DNA from: Lysobacter auxotrophicus
Lineage (GTDB): Bacteria > Pseudomonadota > Gammaproteobacteria > Xanthomonadales > Xanthomonadaceae
NCBI RefSeq assembly: GCF_027924565.1
Contig: NZ_AP027041.1
Location: 1,488,001-1,552,000, forward strand
Reading direction: 5' to 3'
DNA length: 64,000 nt
The notes under the pieces are model-generated. The model ran no database searches. It was not told where the DNA came from and was given only the letters and a program-made list of their open reading frames with translations. The position numbers and the translations under genes are program-made. This document shows, one piece after another, positions 26,610 to 36,871 of the stretch. Numbering within the stretch: position 1 is the first letter of the stretch; every line of letters begins with the position of its first letter.

Positions 26610-27635
26610 ATGAACGCCAAGAACTCCTGCAACGTGGCCATCGTCGGTGCGACCGGCGCCGTGGGCGAGACGATGCTGCGCATCCTCGTCGAGCGGAAAT
26701 TCCCCATTGGCAACTTGCACCTGCTGGCCAGCGAGCGTTCGGCTGGCGAGAAAATCGAGTTCGGCGCGAAAAAAATCGTGGTGGAGGACCTGGCGACGTT
26801 CGACCCGACCGGCATCGACATCGCGCTGTTCTCCGCCGGCGGCAGCGTGTCGAAGGAATACGCGCCGAAGTTCGCCGCCGCGGGCGCGGTGGTGATCGAC
26901 AACTCCTCGGCGTTCCGTTACGACGACGACGTGCCGCTGGTGGTGTCGGAAGTGAACCCCGACGCGGCGAAGAACCGTCCGCGCGGGATCATCGCCAATC
27001 CCAACTGCTCGACCATGCAGATGCTCGTCGCGCTGGCGCCGATCCATCGCAAGGTCGGCATCGATCGCATCAACGTGGCGACGTACCAGTCGGTGTCGGG
27101 CGCCGGCCGCTCGGCGCTGGAGGAGCTCGGCCGCCAGACCGCCGCGCTGCTGGGCTTCCAGGAACCCAACCCGGAGCGTTTCCCGGTGCAGATCGCGTTC
27201 AACCTGATCCCGCACATCGACGAGTTCCAGGACAACGGCTACACCAAGGAAGAAATGAAGCTGGTGTGGGAAACGCGCAAGATCCTGGCCGACGACAGCA
27301 TCCAGGTGAACCCGACCGCGGTGCGCGTGCCGGTGTTCTACGGGCATTCGGAGGCGGTGAATATCGAGACGCGCGAGAAGATCAGCGCGGCGGAGGTGCG
27401 CAAGCTGCTGGAAACCGCGCCGGGCGTGGAGATCGTCGACGAGCCGAAGGCGGGCGGGTATCCGACGCCGGTGACGCACGCGTCGGGCAACGATCCGGTC
27501 TACGTCGGGCGCATCCGCGACGATTTCTCGCACCCGCGTGCGGTGAACCTGTGGATCGTGTCGGACAACATCCGCAAGGGCGCCGCGTTGAACGCCGTGC
27601 AGCTGGCCGAGCTGGTACTGGCCGAGCGGGGCTGA
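26610..27635 (+). CDS. asd: Aspartate-semialdehyde dehydrogenase
   Basis: Converts L-aspartyl-4-phosphate to the semialdehyde with NADPH, feeding lysine/diaminopimelate, threonine and methionine synthesis. 341 aa. The NADP motif GATGAVGETML (13-23) and the active-site Cys133 in NPNCSTMQM are clear; RVPVFYGHSEAVNIE holds the substrate-binding Arg/His region. The start has AAGGA 5 nt upstream. An intrinsic terminator follows. The upstream in-frame codons back to 26445 run into NIPSNAP and are not used. Confidence 0.97.
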   Translation: MNAKNSCNVAIVGATGAVGETMLRILVERKFPIGNLHLLASERSAGEKIEFGAKKIVVEDLATFDPTGIDIALFSAGGSVSKEYAPKFAAAGAVVIDNSSAFRYDDDVPLVVSEVNPDAAKNRPRGIIANPNCSTMQMLVALAPIHRKVGIDRINVATYQSVSGAGRSALEELGRQTAALLGFQEPNPERFPVQIAFNLIPHIDEFQDNGYTKEEMKLVWETRKILADDSIQVNPTAVRVPVFYGHSEAVNIETREKISAAEVRKLLETAPGVEIVDEPKAGGYPTPVTHASGNDPVYVGRIRDDFSHPRAVNLWIVSDNIRKGAALNAVQLAELVLAERG

Positions 27636-27666
27636 TCGCAGCCGATCAGCCCGGTTGATGGACCCC

Positions 27667-27700
27667 AAACGCCGCTGGAGTCACGTCCGGCGGCGTTTTT
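27667..27700 (+). terminator. Rho-independent terminator of asd
   Basis: AACGCCGC...GGCGGCGTT arms (27668-27676 with 27689-27697) are followed by TTTTT. It lies 32 bp after the asd stop. Confidence 0.85.
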
Positions 27701-27758
27701 CATTGCCCTGCTACCCGGCGAGGGCTTAGAGTCGCGCCGGGGAAGGCAGGGATCCGAA

Positions 27759-29663
27759 GTGAAACAACCCGAAGCAAAACAGCCAGTTGCCAGACAAAGC
27801 TCCGCCAGCCGCTACGTGCGCACCGCGCTCGGGCTGGCGCTCGCGCTGGCCAGCGGCGCCGCTTCCGCGCTCGGCCTCGGGCAGATCGAGGTCAAGTCGC
27901 GCCTGGGACAGCCGTTCCTGGCCGAAATCCCGATCATTTCCAGCGATCCGGCCGAACTGGAAAACCTCCAGGCCGAGCTCGCTTCGCCGCTCGTCTTCGC
28001 CCGCGTCGGCCTGCAGCCGCCGATGGGCGTCATCGCCGAACTGCAGTTCACCTCGGCGCTCGACGCGGCCGGCCGTCCGGTCATCCGGGTCACCACCGCG
28101 CAGCCGGTCAACGAGCCGCTGCTGACCTTCCTGGTGTCGGTGGATTGGGGGCAGGGCAGGCTGGTGCGCGAATACGCGGCGCTGGTCGACGCGCCGCGCA
28201 CGGTGTCGGCGCCGATGCAGCCGGCCATCGAGGAGACGGTCGTCTCCGAACCCAACATCATCGAGCGCGAGCCGGAAGCCGCTGCGCCGCAGACCGCCGA
28301 AGCACCGCCCGCGACCACGCCCGAGGAAGAGGTCGAGCAGGCCATCGCGCGCGAGGAAAACGCCGCGGCGGACAACGAGATCCCCGCCGCGCCGCCGCAG
28401 CCCCAAGCGCAGCCGCAGGTCGCCGTGGCCACGCCGCCGCGCGCGCCGGTGCCGGATGCCGCGCGCGAACTGTCCGGCGATTACACGGTGCGCCGTGGCG
28501 ACACGCTGTCGGAAATCGCCGGCCGCATGGAAGGCCAGGCCAGCCTCGACCAGGCCATGATCGCGCTGCTGCGCGCGAACCCCGACGCCTTCATCGACGG
28601 CAACATCAACCTGCTCAAGGCCGGCGCGGTGCTCGAAGTGCCGCCGGGCGACGAGCTGGCCAGCGTCGATGCCGGCGAAGCCCGCCGTCTCGTCGCGCAG
28701 CACGTGCAGCAGTGGCGCGATGCGCGCCGTGCCGTGCCGCAACCGGCGATGGAAGGCGCGGTCGCCTCGGCCGCCGGCGCTCCGGCGTCGAACGCGCCAG
28801 GCAACAACGCAACGGCGGGCGGTTCGGCGAGCGCCGACGCCCGCCTCGAAATCGTTCCGCCCGAGGCCGCGCGCGCCGCGCAGGCGGGCACCCAGTCCGG
28901 CATCCAGGCCGGCGGCGAGGGCCAGATGCTGCGACAGGAACTGCAACAGACCCAGGAAACGGTCGCCGCCCGCGAGGCCGAGGTCCAGGAACTCAAGAGC
29001 CGCGTCGCCGAGCTCGAGCAGCTGCAGAAGCAGCAGCAACAGCTCATCGCGATGAAGGACAGCGAGCTGGCCGCCGCGCAGCAGCGCGTCGCCAAGACCA
29101 ACGAACAGGCCGCGGCCCAGTCCGGCTCGCCGCTGCCGTGGATCATCGGCGGCGGTGCGCTGCTGCTGGCGCTGCTGGGCGGCTGGTGGATGGGACGTCG
29201 CCCGAACAAGCCGGCGTTCCGCGCGCCGTCCGACGCCGCGTCGACGACGCCTTCCATCGCCGACGCGTTCGCGCCCGGCCCGGATATCGAGGCGCGCGAG
29301 GCCCCGGAAACCGTCGTCGAGCCGCCCGCACCGGAAGAGCGTGCGGTTGACGTGCGCGCGCCCGAGGAGCCCGCGTTCGAACTGACGCCGGAACCGCAGG
29401 CGCCGGTGCGTCCCACCGCTCCGGCCGCGCCGACGGCCCCGATCGCACCCGCGTGGCACATCGCGGCGAACGGCAATGGCCGTCGCGGCCATGTCGAACC
29501 GACGCTCGCCACGCAGCCCGGCCAGGAACGACTGGAACTCGCCCGCGCTTACATCGACCTGGGCGATCGCGAGAGCGCTCGCCAGCTGCTGAGCGAAGTC
29601 GTCATCAACGGCGACCTCGCCGCGCGCCAGGCGGCATCGCGGATGCTGCAGGACCTGGGCTGA
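27759..29663 (+). CDS. fimV: FimV/HubP family polar-organising protein (short form)
   Basis: Peptidoglycan-binding inner-membrane protein that organises the cell pole, type IV pili and twitching motility in Pseudomonas and Xanthomonas. 634 aa from a GTG start. Signal peptide (about 20-37, ASA-LG); FimV N-terminal domain GLGQIEVKSRLGQPFLAEIPI (39-147); Pro/Ala-rich linker; LysM (about 242-296, YTVRRGDTLSEIAGRM); coiled coil rich in Gln/Glu (about 388-450); one transmembrane helix (460-479, WIIGGGALLLALLGGWWMG); cytoplasmic linker; and the C-terminal FimV domain (about 592-634, ERLELARAYIDLGDRESARQLLSEV). P. aeruginosa FimV is over 900 aa; the acidic cytoplasmic region is much shorter here. Confidence 0.92.
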   Translation: MKQPEAKQPVARQSSASRYVRTALGLALALASGAASALGLGQIEVKSRLGQPFLAEIPIISSDPAELENLQAELASPLVFARVGLQPPMGVIAELQFTSALDAAGRPVIRVTTAQPVNEPLLTFLVSVDWGQGRLVREYAALVDAPRTVSAPMQPAIEETVVSEPNIIEREPEAAAPQTAEAPPATTPEEEVEQAIAREENAAADNEIPAAPPQPQAQPQVAVATPPRAPVPDAARELSGDYTVRRGDTLSEIAGRMEGQASLDQAMIALLRANPDAFIDGNINLLKAGAVLEVPPGDELASVDAGEARRLVAQHVQQWRDARRAVPQPAMEGAVASAAGAPASNAPGNNATAGGSASADARLEIVPPEAARAAQAGTQSGIQAGGEGQMLRQELQQTQETVAAREAEVQELKSRVAELEQLQKQQQQLIAMKDSELAAAQQRVAKTNEQAAAQSGSPLPWIIGGGALLLALLGGWWMGRRPNKPAFRAPSDAASTTPSIADAFAPGPDIEAREAPETVVEPPAPEERAVDVRAPEEPAFELTPEPQAPVRPTAPAAPTAPIAPAWHIAANGNGRRGHVEPTLATQPGQERLELARAYIDLGDRESARQLLSEVVINGDLAARQAASRMLQDLG

Positions 29664-29701
29664 CGCACTCCCGAAACGGCGGGGCGAACGCTCGCGCGTG
29701 G

Positions 29702-29722
29702 CCCTCTCCCGATGGGAGAGGG
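29702..29722. repeat. Isolated type B hairpin of the composite repeat
   Basis: CCCTCTCCC, loop GAT, GGGAGAGGG: 9 perfect pairs, followed by GGTTGGAG as in the full elements. It lies 38 bp after fimV, with no type A partner in the remaining gap to truA. Confidence 0.75.
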
Positions 29723-29858
29723 GTTGGAGCGGCGAAGAAGTCACTTCGTCGCACGTCGCCGCGCTGCTCGTTTTCCAAGCGCCATTTGCCTTCGCCCAGC
29801 CCGCGAAGCACGATCGACGCCTAGTCCGGTCCCTGCCGTAACGCACACCCTTTCCGCC

Positions 29859-30695
29859 GTGAACACCCCCGCCGAATCCACTCCGACGCAGATCGCGCCC
29901 ACCCAACGCTTCGCCCTCGGCATCGAATACGACGGCAACGGCTTCTGCGGCTGGCAGCGGTTGAGCAAGCACGGCGAACCCGAGCGCGAAGGCGAGGAAA
30001 CGCTGCAGGCCGCGCTGGAATTCGCGATCTCCTTCGTCGCCGGCCATCCGGTCGAAACGATCTGCGCCGGGCGCACCGACGCCGGCGTGCACGCCGAATG
30101 CCAGGTCGTGCACTTCGACAGCCACGCCGTGCGCGACGCACGCAGCTGGATGCTCGGCGTCACCAGCCGTCTGCCGCCGTCGATCGCCGTGCGTTGGTGC
30201 CGGCCTGTGGCACACGATTTCCATGCGCGCTTCTCCGCGCGTGCGCGCCGCTATCGCTATCGCATCCTCAATCGCCCGGTGCGCGCCGCGCTCGGCCGGC
30301 AATACCTCAGCTGGGAACGCCGGCCGCTCGACGCCGATGCCATGCACCGTGCCGCGCAGGCGCTGCTGGGGGAAAACGACTTCTCCTCCTTCCGCACCGT
30401 GCATTGCCAGTCGCCGCACGCGTGGCGCGAGTTGCAGGAGATCCGCGTCACGCGCAGCGGCGACGTGGTCGAAGTGGAAGTGCAGGCGAACGCGTTCCTG
30501 CACCACATGGTGCGCAACATCGTCGGCAGCCTGCTGATGGTCGGCAGCGGCGAAAAGCCCGAACGCTGGATCGCCGAACTGCTCGCCACGCGCGACCGGA
30601 CGGTCGCCGGTCCGACCGCGCCGCCGACGGGGCTGGTGTTCCTCGGACCGCGCTACCCGGCGGAATGGAATCTTCCCGCGGAAATCACGCTATGA
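29859..30695 (+). CDS. truA: tRNA pseudouridine(38-40) synthase
   Basis: Isomerises uridines 38-40 of the tRNA anticodon stem to pseudouridine. 278 aa from a GTG start ([26 protein letters not shown]). Catalytic Asp74 lies in [11 protein letters not shown]. Other signatures are [25 protein letters not shown] and [14 protein letters not shown]. The reading frame extends 49 codons upstream to 29712 but that part overlaps repeat-like DNA and lacks similarity. The stop overlaps the trpF start (ATGA), a coupling conserved in many gammaproteobacteria. Confidence 0.95.
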   Translation: MNTPAESTPTQIAPTQRFALGIEYDGNGFCGWQRLSKHGEPEREGEETLQAALEFAISFVAGHPVETICAGRTDAGVHAECQVVHFDSHAVRDARSWMLGVTSRLPPSIAVRWCRPVAHDFHARFSARARRYRYRILNRPVRAALGRQYLSWERRPLDADAMHRAAQALLGENDFSSFRTVHCQSPHAWRELQEIRVTRSGDVVEVEVQANAFLHHMVRNIVGSLLMVGSGEKPERWIAELLATRDRTVAGPTAPPTGLVFLGPRYPAEWNLPAEITL

Positions 30696-31333
30696 ATGCG
30701 CAGACGCATACGCGCATCAAGTTCTGCGGCATGACGCATGCGGACGACATCGCGCTGGCGTGCGAGCTGGGCGTGGATGCGATCGGCCTGGTGTTCGCGG
30801 AGCGCAGTTCGCGGCGGCTGACGATCGAGCAGGCGAGGGCGTTGCGCGCCGGAATCGCCGAAGGCATCGAAGTCGTCGCGCTCTTCATGGATAACGACGC
30901 GGCCACCGTGCAGCGCGTGATCGACGCCGTGCGACCGACGGTACTGCAGTTCCACGGCCGCGAGGACGAAGCATTCTGCGCCGCGTTCGACATGCCGTAT
31001 TTCAAGGCGGTCGCGATGGGCGGCGACGTCGCGGCCGATGCGTTGTCGCATCATCCGCGCGCCGTCGCGCTGTTGCTCGACAGCCATGCGTCCGGCGGCG
31101 CGGGCGGCACCGGTCACGCCTTCGACTGGTCGCGCATCCCGCGCGAATCCGCGCGGCCGTTCCTGCTTGCCGGCGGGCTGCATCCGGAAAACATCTTCGA
31201 CGCGGTGACGGCCGTGCATCCGTGGGGCGTGGACGTCTCCAGCGGCATCGAGTCGGCACCGGGCGAGAAGGACGCCGCGAAGATGCGGCGCTTCGTCGAA
31301 GAAGTGCGGCGGGCGGATTCGTCGGAACGCTGA
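30692..31333 (+). CDS. trpF: Phosphoribosylanthranilate isomerase
   Basis: Amadori rearrangement of N-(5-phosphoribosyl)anthranilate to CdRP in tryptophan synthesis. 213 aa TIM barrel. The catalytic Cys12 is in IKFCGMT, and the catalytic Asp in [16 protein letters not shown] and [10 protein letters not shown] bind phosphate; [16 protein letters not shown] closes the barrel. It is coupled to truA by 4 bp and separated from trpB by the divergent trpI, so the trp genes are split into at least two transcription units. Confidence 0.96.
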   Translation: MNAQTHTRIKFCGMTHADDIALACELGVDAIGLVFAERSSRRLTIEQARALRAGIAEGIEVVALFMDNDAATVQRVIDAVRPTVLQFHGREDEAFCAAFDMPYFKAVAMGGDVAADALSHHPRAVALLLDSHASGGAGGTGHAFDWSRIPRESARPFLLAGGLHPENIFDAVTAVHPWGVDVSSGIESAPGEKDAAKMRRFVEEVRRADSSER

Positions 31334-31362
31334 CGTCGCCCGGTCGCCCGGGCTGCGGGGCG

Positions 31363-32250
31363 TCAGCGCGCAAGTTCCGCACGCAGCCAGTCCGCCAATG
31401 AGGCCACGCGCGGATCGTTCGCGCGCCGCCGCGTGACGAGCACCCAGCGCGCCTGCGTCTGGACGAACCCGCACGGCGCGACCAGCCGGCCAGCCGCGAG
31501 ATCCTCGGCCACCAGCGGCTCGGGCGCGATCGCCACGCCGAGCCCGGCGTTCGCGGCTTCGAGCAGGTAGTACAGGTGCGGAAACCCCGTGCCCATGCGC
31601 AGCGCGCCGGCGTCGAGCCCGTTGCGCTGCGCCCAGTCCGCCCACGCCTGTGGGCGCGATTGCGTGTGCAGGAGCGCTTCGTGCATCAGCGCGTCGGGCG
31701 TCGCATCGCGCAGCCGCTCGAAGCCGGCAAAGCGCGGGCTCACGACCGGGCCGATGCGTTCGGGCGCGAGTTCGTGCACCTGCCAGTCGCCCGGCCAAGG
31801 CGCCCGGTCGATGAGCAGCGCGGCGTCGAGCCCCGTCAGGGCGGCGTCCGGCGTGTTCTCGCTGGCGGCCAGATGCAGGGTGAGATCGGGACGTTCGCGG
31901 GCCAGTCGATCCAGCCGCGGAATCATCCAGCGCGCCAGCACGCTTCCGGGGCAGCCGAGCACCAGCGGCGCCTGCTGCGGGCGGCGGCGCAGGTCGCTCC
32001 AGCCCTGGCGGAGCAGGGCGAACGCGCCGTCGGCCGCCTCATGCAGCCGATGGCCGGCGGGCGTGAGGGCGAGCCCCCGGCCTTCGCGGACGAAGAGGGC
32101 GGTCCCCAGGGCTTCCTCCAGCGACTTGAGGTGCCGGCTGACGGCACCGTGGGTCACGTGGAGTTCCTCGGCGGCCCGGCTGACGCTGTCGAGCCGCGCC
32201 ACGGCCTCGAAGGCGCGCAGCGCGTTGAGCGGGGGTAGGTCTCGGCTCAT
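31363..32250 (-). CDS. trpI: TrpI-like LysR-type regulator of trpBA
   Basis: 295-aa LysR-family activator. The N-terminal winged helix ([37 protein letters not shown]) begins [15 protein letters not shown], almost the same as Pseudomonas TrpI, and the effector domain also matches it ([45 protein letters not shown]). In Pseudomonas TrpI binds indoleglycerol phosphate and activates the divergent trpBA promoter; the gene here has the same divergent position. The start at 32250 was chosen over the in-frame ATG at 32295 because it matches the TrpI N-terminus and leaves a 79-bp shared control region. Confidence 0.9.
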   Translation of the reverse strand: MSRDLPPLNALRAFEAVARLDSVSRAAEELHVTHGAVSRHLKSLEEALGTALFVREGRGLALTPAGHRLHEAADGAFALLRQGWSDLRRRPQQAPLVLGCPGSVLARWMIPRLDRLARERPDLTLHLAASENTPDAALTGLDAALLIDRAPWPGDWQVHELAPERIGPVVSPRFAGFERLRDATPDALMHEALLHTQSRPQAWADWAQRNGLDAGALRMGTGFPHLYYLLEAANAGLGVAIAPEPLVAEDLAAGRLVAPCGFVQTQARWVLVTRRRANDPRVASLADWLRAELAR

Positions 32251-32329
32251 GCGAATGTGTGAGGTTTTCTGACAGGACAATCCGATTTTATGCATGTTCC
32301 GCGGCGATGTCGTTCGCTAAAGTCACGAC
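32251..32329. promoter_or_regulatory. Divergent trpI-trpB control region
   Basis: The 79 bp between the trpI and trpB start codons is A+T-richer than its flanks (TTTTCTGACAGG, GATTTTATGCATG). By analogy with Pseudomonas it should hold the TrpI sites and both promoters. I cannot fix the -10/-35 boxes. Confidence 0.55.
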
Positions 32330-33538
32330 ATGTCCCGTCCCGACTTCCACGCCTACCCCGATGCCGCCGGCCATTTCGGGCGCTATGGCGGCCGTTTCGT
32401 CGCCGAAACCCTGATCGGTCCGCTGGAAGAGCTGGCCGCCGCTTACGACGCCGCCCGCGTCGATCCGGCGTTCAATGCCGCCTTCGATGCCGATCTCGCC
32501 CATTACGTGGGCCGACCGAGCCCGATCTATTTCGCCGAACGGCTGAGCCGCGAGGTGGGCGGCGCGCGCATCCTGCTCAAGCGCGAGGACCTGAACCACA
32601 CCGGCGCGCACAAGATCAACAACACCATCGGCCAGGCGCTGCTCGCCAGCCGGATGGGCAAGACGCGGATCATCGCCGAGACCGGCGCAGGCCAGCACGG
32701 CGTTGCCAGCGCGACGGTCGCCGCGCGGCTCGGGCTGGAGTGCGTGGTCTACATGGGCGCCACCGACATCGAGCGCCAGAAGATCAACGTCTACCGCATG
32801 AAGCTGCTCGGCGCGACGGTGGTGCCGGTGACCAGCGGTTCGGCGACCCTGAAGGACGCGCTCAACGAAGCGATGCGCGACTGGGTCACCAACGTGCGCG
32901 ACACGTTCTACATCATCGGCACCGTGGCCGGGCCCGACCCGTATCCGCGCATGGTGCGCGACTTCAACGCCATCGTCGGCCGCGAGGCGCGCGCGCAGAT
33001 GCTCGCCGAATACGGCCGACTGCCCGACGCCGTGACCGCGTGCGTCGGCGGCGGCAGCAATGCCATCGGCATCTTCCACGCCTTCCTCAACGATGCCGAC
33101 GTGCGGCTCGTCGGCGCGGAGGCCGCGGGCGAGGGCATCGGCACCGGGCATCACGCCGCGTCGCTGGCCGCGGGACGCCCCGGCGTCCTGCACGGCAACC
33201 GCACCTACGTGCTGTGCGATGACGACGGCCAGATCATCGAAACGCATTCGGTTTCCGCAGGACTCGACTACCCCGGCGTCGGACCGGAGCACGCGTTCCT
33301 CAAGGACACCGGTCGCGCGGATTACGCTGGCGTGACCGACGCCGAGGCGCTGTCGGCGTTCCACCAGTTGTCGCGTACCGAAGGCATCCTGCCGGCGCTG
33401 GAATCCAGCCATGCGATCGCGCAGGCCATCAAGCTCGCGCGCGAGCTTCCTTCCGATGCGATCGTGCTGTGCAACCTTTCCGGACGCGGCGACAAGGACG
33501 TGCACACCATCGCCGCGCGCGAGGGTATTTCGCTGTAG
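32330..33538 (+). CDS. trpB: Tryptophan synthase beta subunit
   Basis: PLP enzyme joining indole and serine to form tryptophan. 402 aa. The PLP lysine is Lys95 in [42 protein letters not shown] and the C-terminal [13 protein letters not shown] are diagnostic. It begins 79 bp from trpI. Unlike most trpBA pairs, the stop is 133 bp from the trpA start, with a large hairpin between them. Confidence 0.97.
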   Translation: MSRPDFHAYPDAAGHFGRYGGRFVAETLIGPLEELAAAYDAARVDPAFNAAFDADLAHYVGRPSPIYFAERLSREVGGARILLKREDLNHTGAHKINNTIGQALLASRMGKTRIIAETGAGQHGVASATVAARLGLECVVYMGATDIERQKINVYRMKLLGATVVPVTSGSATLKDALNEAMRDWVTNVRDTFYIIGTVAGPDPYPRMVRDFNAIVGREARAQMLAEYGRLPDAVTACVGGGSNAIGIFHAFLNDADVRLVGAEAAGEGIGTGHHAASLAAGRPGVLHGNRTYVLCDDDGQIIETHSVSAGLDYPGVGPEHAFLKDTGRADYAGVTDAEALSAFHQLSRTEGILPALESSHAIAQAIKLARELPSDAIVLCNLSGRGDKDVHTIAAREGISL

Positions 33539-33564
33539 CGCATTGCCGCTTCCAACGGCATCCG

Positions 33565-33651
33565 GCGGCCTCTCAAGGGGAAGGTCGGGGACGCGGCGGG
33601 ACTCCCTCCCTCCCATCCAACGCCTTCCGGACCTTCCCCTTGAGCGGCCGC
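33565..33651 (+). repeat. Long inverted repeat between trpB and trpA
   Basis: The left arm 33565-33586 (GCGGCCTCTCAAGGGGAAGG + TC) is the reverse complement of 33630-33651 with one mismatch in 22. The loop is 43 nt and rich in CCCTCCC. It begins 27 bp after the trpB stop and ends 20 bp before the trpA ATG. It has no T-run, so it is more likely an mRNA-stability or translation-control element, or an inserted repeat, than a terminator. Confidence 0.85.
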
Positions 33652-33671
33652 GCTCCGAACACGGCATCGTC

Positions 33672-34490
33672 ATGAACCGAATCGACCGACGCTTTACCCA
33701 GTTGCGCTCCGATCGCCGCAAGGCGTTGATCCCGTTCGTCACCGCAGGCGATCCCTCCCTGGAAACCACGGTGCCGGTGATGCATGCGCTCGTGGACGCG
33801 GGCGCGGACGTGATCGAACTGGGCGTGCCGTTTTCAGATCCCATGGCGGACGGCCCCACCATCCAGCGCAGTTCCGAACGCGCGCTGTCGCGCGGTGCGG
33901 GGCTGTCGTTCGTGTTCGACACCGTGCGCCGTTTCCGCGAGCGCGACAGCGACACGCCGGTGGTGTTGATGGGGTATCTGAATCCCGTCGAGATCCGCGG
34001 CGCCGAGCGTTTCGCCCGCGAAGCGACCGAAGCCGGAGTCGACGGCGTGCTGCTGGTGGACCTGCCACCGGAGGAATCCGACGAATTCCGTGCCGCGTTC
34101 GCATCGCACGACCTCGCGCTGATCCTGCTTGCGTCGCCGACGACCACCGACGCGCGACTGCAGCAGCTTTGCGACGACGCGCAGGGCTATCTCTACTACG
34201 TGAGCTTCGCCGGCGTCACCGGCGCCGCGGACCGCCTCGACACCGGCGCGGCGGGCGAGCGGCTGCACGCCATCCGTCAGCGAAGCCGCGTGCCGGTGGT
34301 CGCCGGATTCGGCATCAAGGACGCTGCCAGTGCCGCGGCGATGGCCCGGGAGGCCGAGGGTGTCGTCGTCGGCAGTGCGCTGGTAGCCGCACTGGCCGAC
34401 GCGGTCGAGCCGGCCATACAGGCCCGCACGTTCCTGGCGCCGTTGCGCGCGGCGCTGGACGGGCTTCCCACCACCGCCCATCCCGCGTGA
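33672..34490 (+). CDS. trpA: Tryptophan synthase alpha subunit
   Basis: Cleaves indole-3-glycerol phosphate and passes indole to TrpB through the tunnel of the alpha2-beta2 complex. 272 aa. Catalytic Glu49 and Asp60 are in ELGVPFSDPMADGP, at the E. coli positions. YYVSFAGVTGA and VVAGFGIKDA are further signatures. The ATG has no clear Shine-Dalgarno and follows the hairpin by 20 bp; upstream in-frame codons extend into trpB without similarity. accD follows 99 bp downstream. Confidence 0.96.
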   Translation: MNRIDRRFTQLRSDRRKALIPFVTAGDPSLETTVPVMHALVDAGADVIELGVPFSDPMADGPTIQRSSERALSRGAGLSFVFDTVRRFRERDSDTPVVLMGYLNPVEIRGAERFAREATEAGVDGVLLVDLPPEESDEFRAAFASHDLALILLASPTTTDARLQQLCDDAQGYLYYVSFAGVTGAADRLDTGAAGERLHAIRQRSRVPVVAGFGIKDAASAAAMAREAEGVVVGSALVAALADAVEPAIQARTFLAPLRAALDGLPTTAHPA

Positions 34491-34589
34491 GGGCAGGGCG
34501 GGCGCCGACGCCCGCTGCGCTACACTGCCCCGCTTCGGCCGGGGCCCGCTCCGGCATTCTTCACGCCTGAACGGGAATACTCTCAACGC

Positions 34590-35473
<884 letters not shown>

Positions 35474-35477
<4 letters not shown>

Positions 35478-36814
35478 GCCGGCGGTATTTCGGCACCGAC
35501 GGCATCCGGGGGCGAGTGGGCGAGGGGCCGATTTCGGCCGATTTCGTCCTGCGCCTGGGCAACGCCTACGGCCACGCACTGGCCCGTCGCGACTGGCGCA
35601 ACCCGGTGGTCATCATCGGCAAGGACACGCGTATTTCGAACTACATGTTCGAGGCCGCGCTGGAAGCCGGCCTGGTCGCCGCGGGCGTCGACGTGCAGCT
35701 GATGGGCCCGATGCCCACGCCGGCGGTCGCGCACCTGACGCATTCGATGCGCGCCGATGGCGGCATCGTGATCTCCGCCTCGCACAACCCGCACCACGAC
35801 AACGGCATCAAGTTCTTCTCCGCTCAGGGCGAGAAGCTCGATGACGCCACCGAACTGGCGATCGAAGCCGCGCTGGACCATCCGTTCCGCACGGTGCCGT
35901 CCGAGCAGCTCGGCAAGGCCGTGCGGACGCGCGACGCGCTGGGCCGCTACATCGAACACTGCAAGAGTTCCGTGCCGAAAGGCTTCGACCTGGGCGGTCT
36001 GCGCATCGCCATGGACTGCGCGAACGGTGCGACGTACCAGCTCGGTCCGCTCGTGCTGCGCGAACTCGGCGCGCGCGTGGACGCCATCGGCATCGATCCC
36101 AACGGCATCAACATCAACGACGGCGTCGGATCGACGCATCCGGACACGCTGGTCCAGCACGTCCGCGCGACCGGCGCCGACATCGGCATCGCGTTCGACG
36201 GCGACGGCGATCGCGTGCTGTTCGTCGATGGCAACGGCGTGGTCTGCGATGGCGACGACCTGCTATTCGTGATGGCGACCGACTGGCAGCAGACCGGTCG
36301 ACTGCGCGGTCCCGTCGTCGGCACGCTGATGACCAACTACGCGCTGGAGCGCGCCTTCGCCGAGCGCGGCATCGGCTTCATCCGCGCGAAGGTCGGCGAC
36401 CGGTACGTGCACCAGCAACTCGTCGCCAACGGCGGCGTGCTGGGCGGCGAGACGTCGGGCCACATGCTGTGCCTGGATCGCGCCAATACCGGCGACGGCA
36501 TCGTCAGCGCGCTGCAGGTGCTGGAAGTGCTGCAGCGCCGTGGCATCTCGCTGCGCGAGGCGCTGGAAGGTTTCCGCAAGGTGCCGCAGAAGACGGTCAA
36601 CGTGCGGTTCGCGGCAGGTTCCAAGCCGACCGAAGCCGATTCGGTGAAAGCCGCGCTCGCGCAGGCCGAGCAGGCGGTCGCCGGTCGCGGGCGTGCCTTC
36701 CTGCGTCCGTCCGGCACCGAGCCGGTCGTGCGGGTCACGGTGGAAGCCGACGACGCGACGCTGATGCAGGACACGCTCGACAAGCTCGCCGCGGCTGTCT
36801 CCGCCGCCGCGTAA
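35474..36814 (+). CDS. glmM: Phosphoglucosamine mutase
   Basis: Interconverts glucosamine-6-P and glucosamine-1-P, the step before UDP-GlcNAc for peptidoglycan and LPS. 446 aa. [13 protein letters not shown] start; phosphoserine Ser103 in [12 protein letters not shown]; Mg2+ loop DGDGDR; substrate loop GGETSGHM; and the C-terminal phosphate loop [11 protein letters not shown]. The ATG overlaps the accD stop (ATGA). It is followed by a hairpin shared with the convergent lapC gene. Confidence 0.97.
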
Positions 36815-36835
36815 CCACCTTCGTCGATCAAGCCG

Positions 36836-36860
36836 GCCCTCTCCCGTAACGGAAGAGGGC
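36836..36860. terminator. Hairpin between convergent glmM and lapC
   Basis: GCCCTCTCCCG, loop TAA, CGGAAGAGGGC: 10 of 11 pairs. It is a degenerate type B hairpin of the composite repeat family placed where two convergent transcripts meet. No T-run on either side. Confidence 0.55.
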
Positions 36861-36871
36861 CCAGGGCGCGC

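Noticed and set aside
27726-30506. Antisense open frame of 926 codons opposite fimV and truA
   Set aside because: fimV and truA have clear domains and start signals; the antisense frame is low-complexity.
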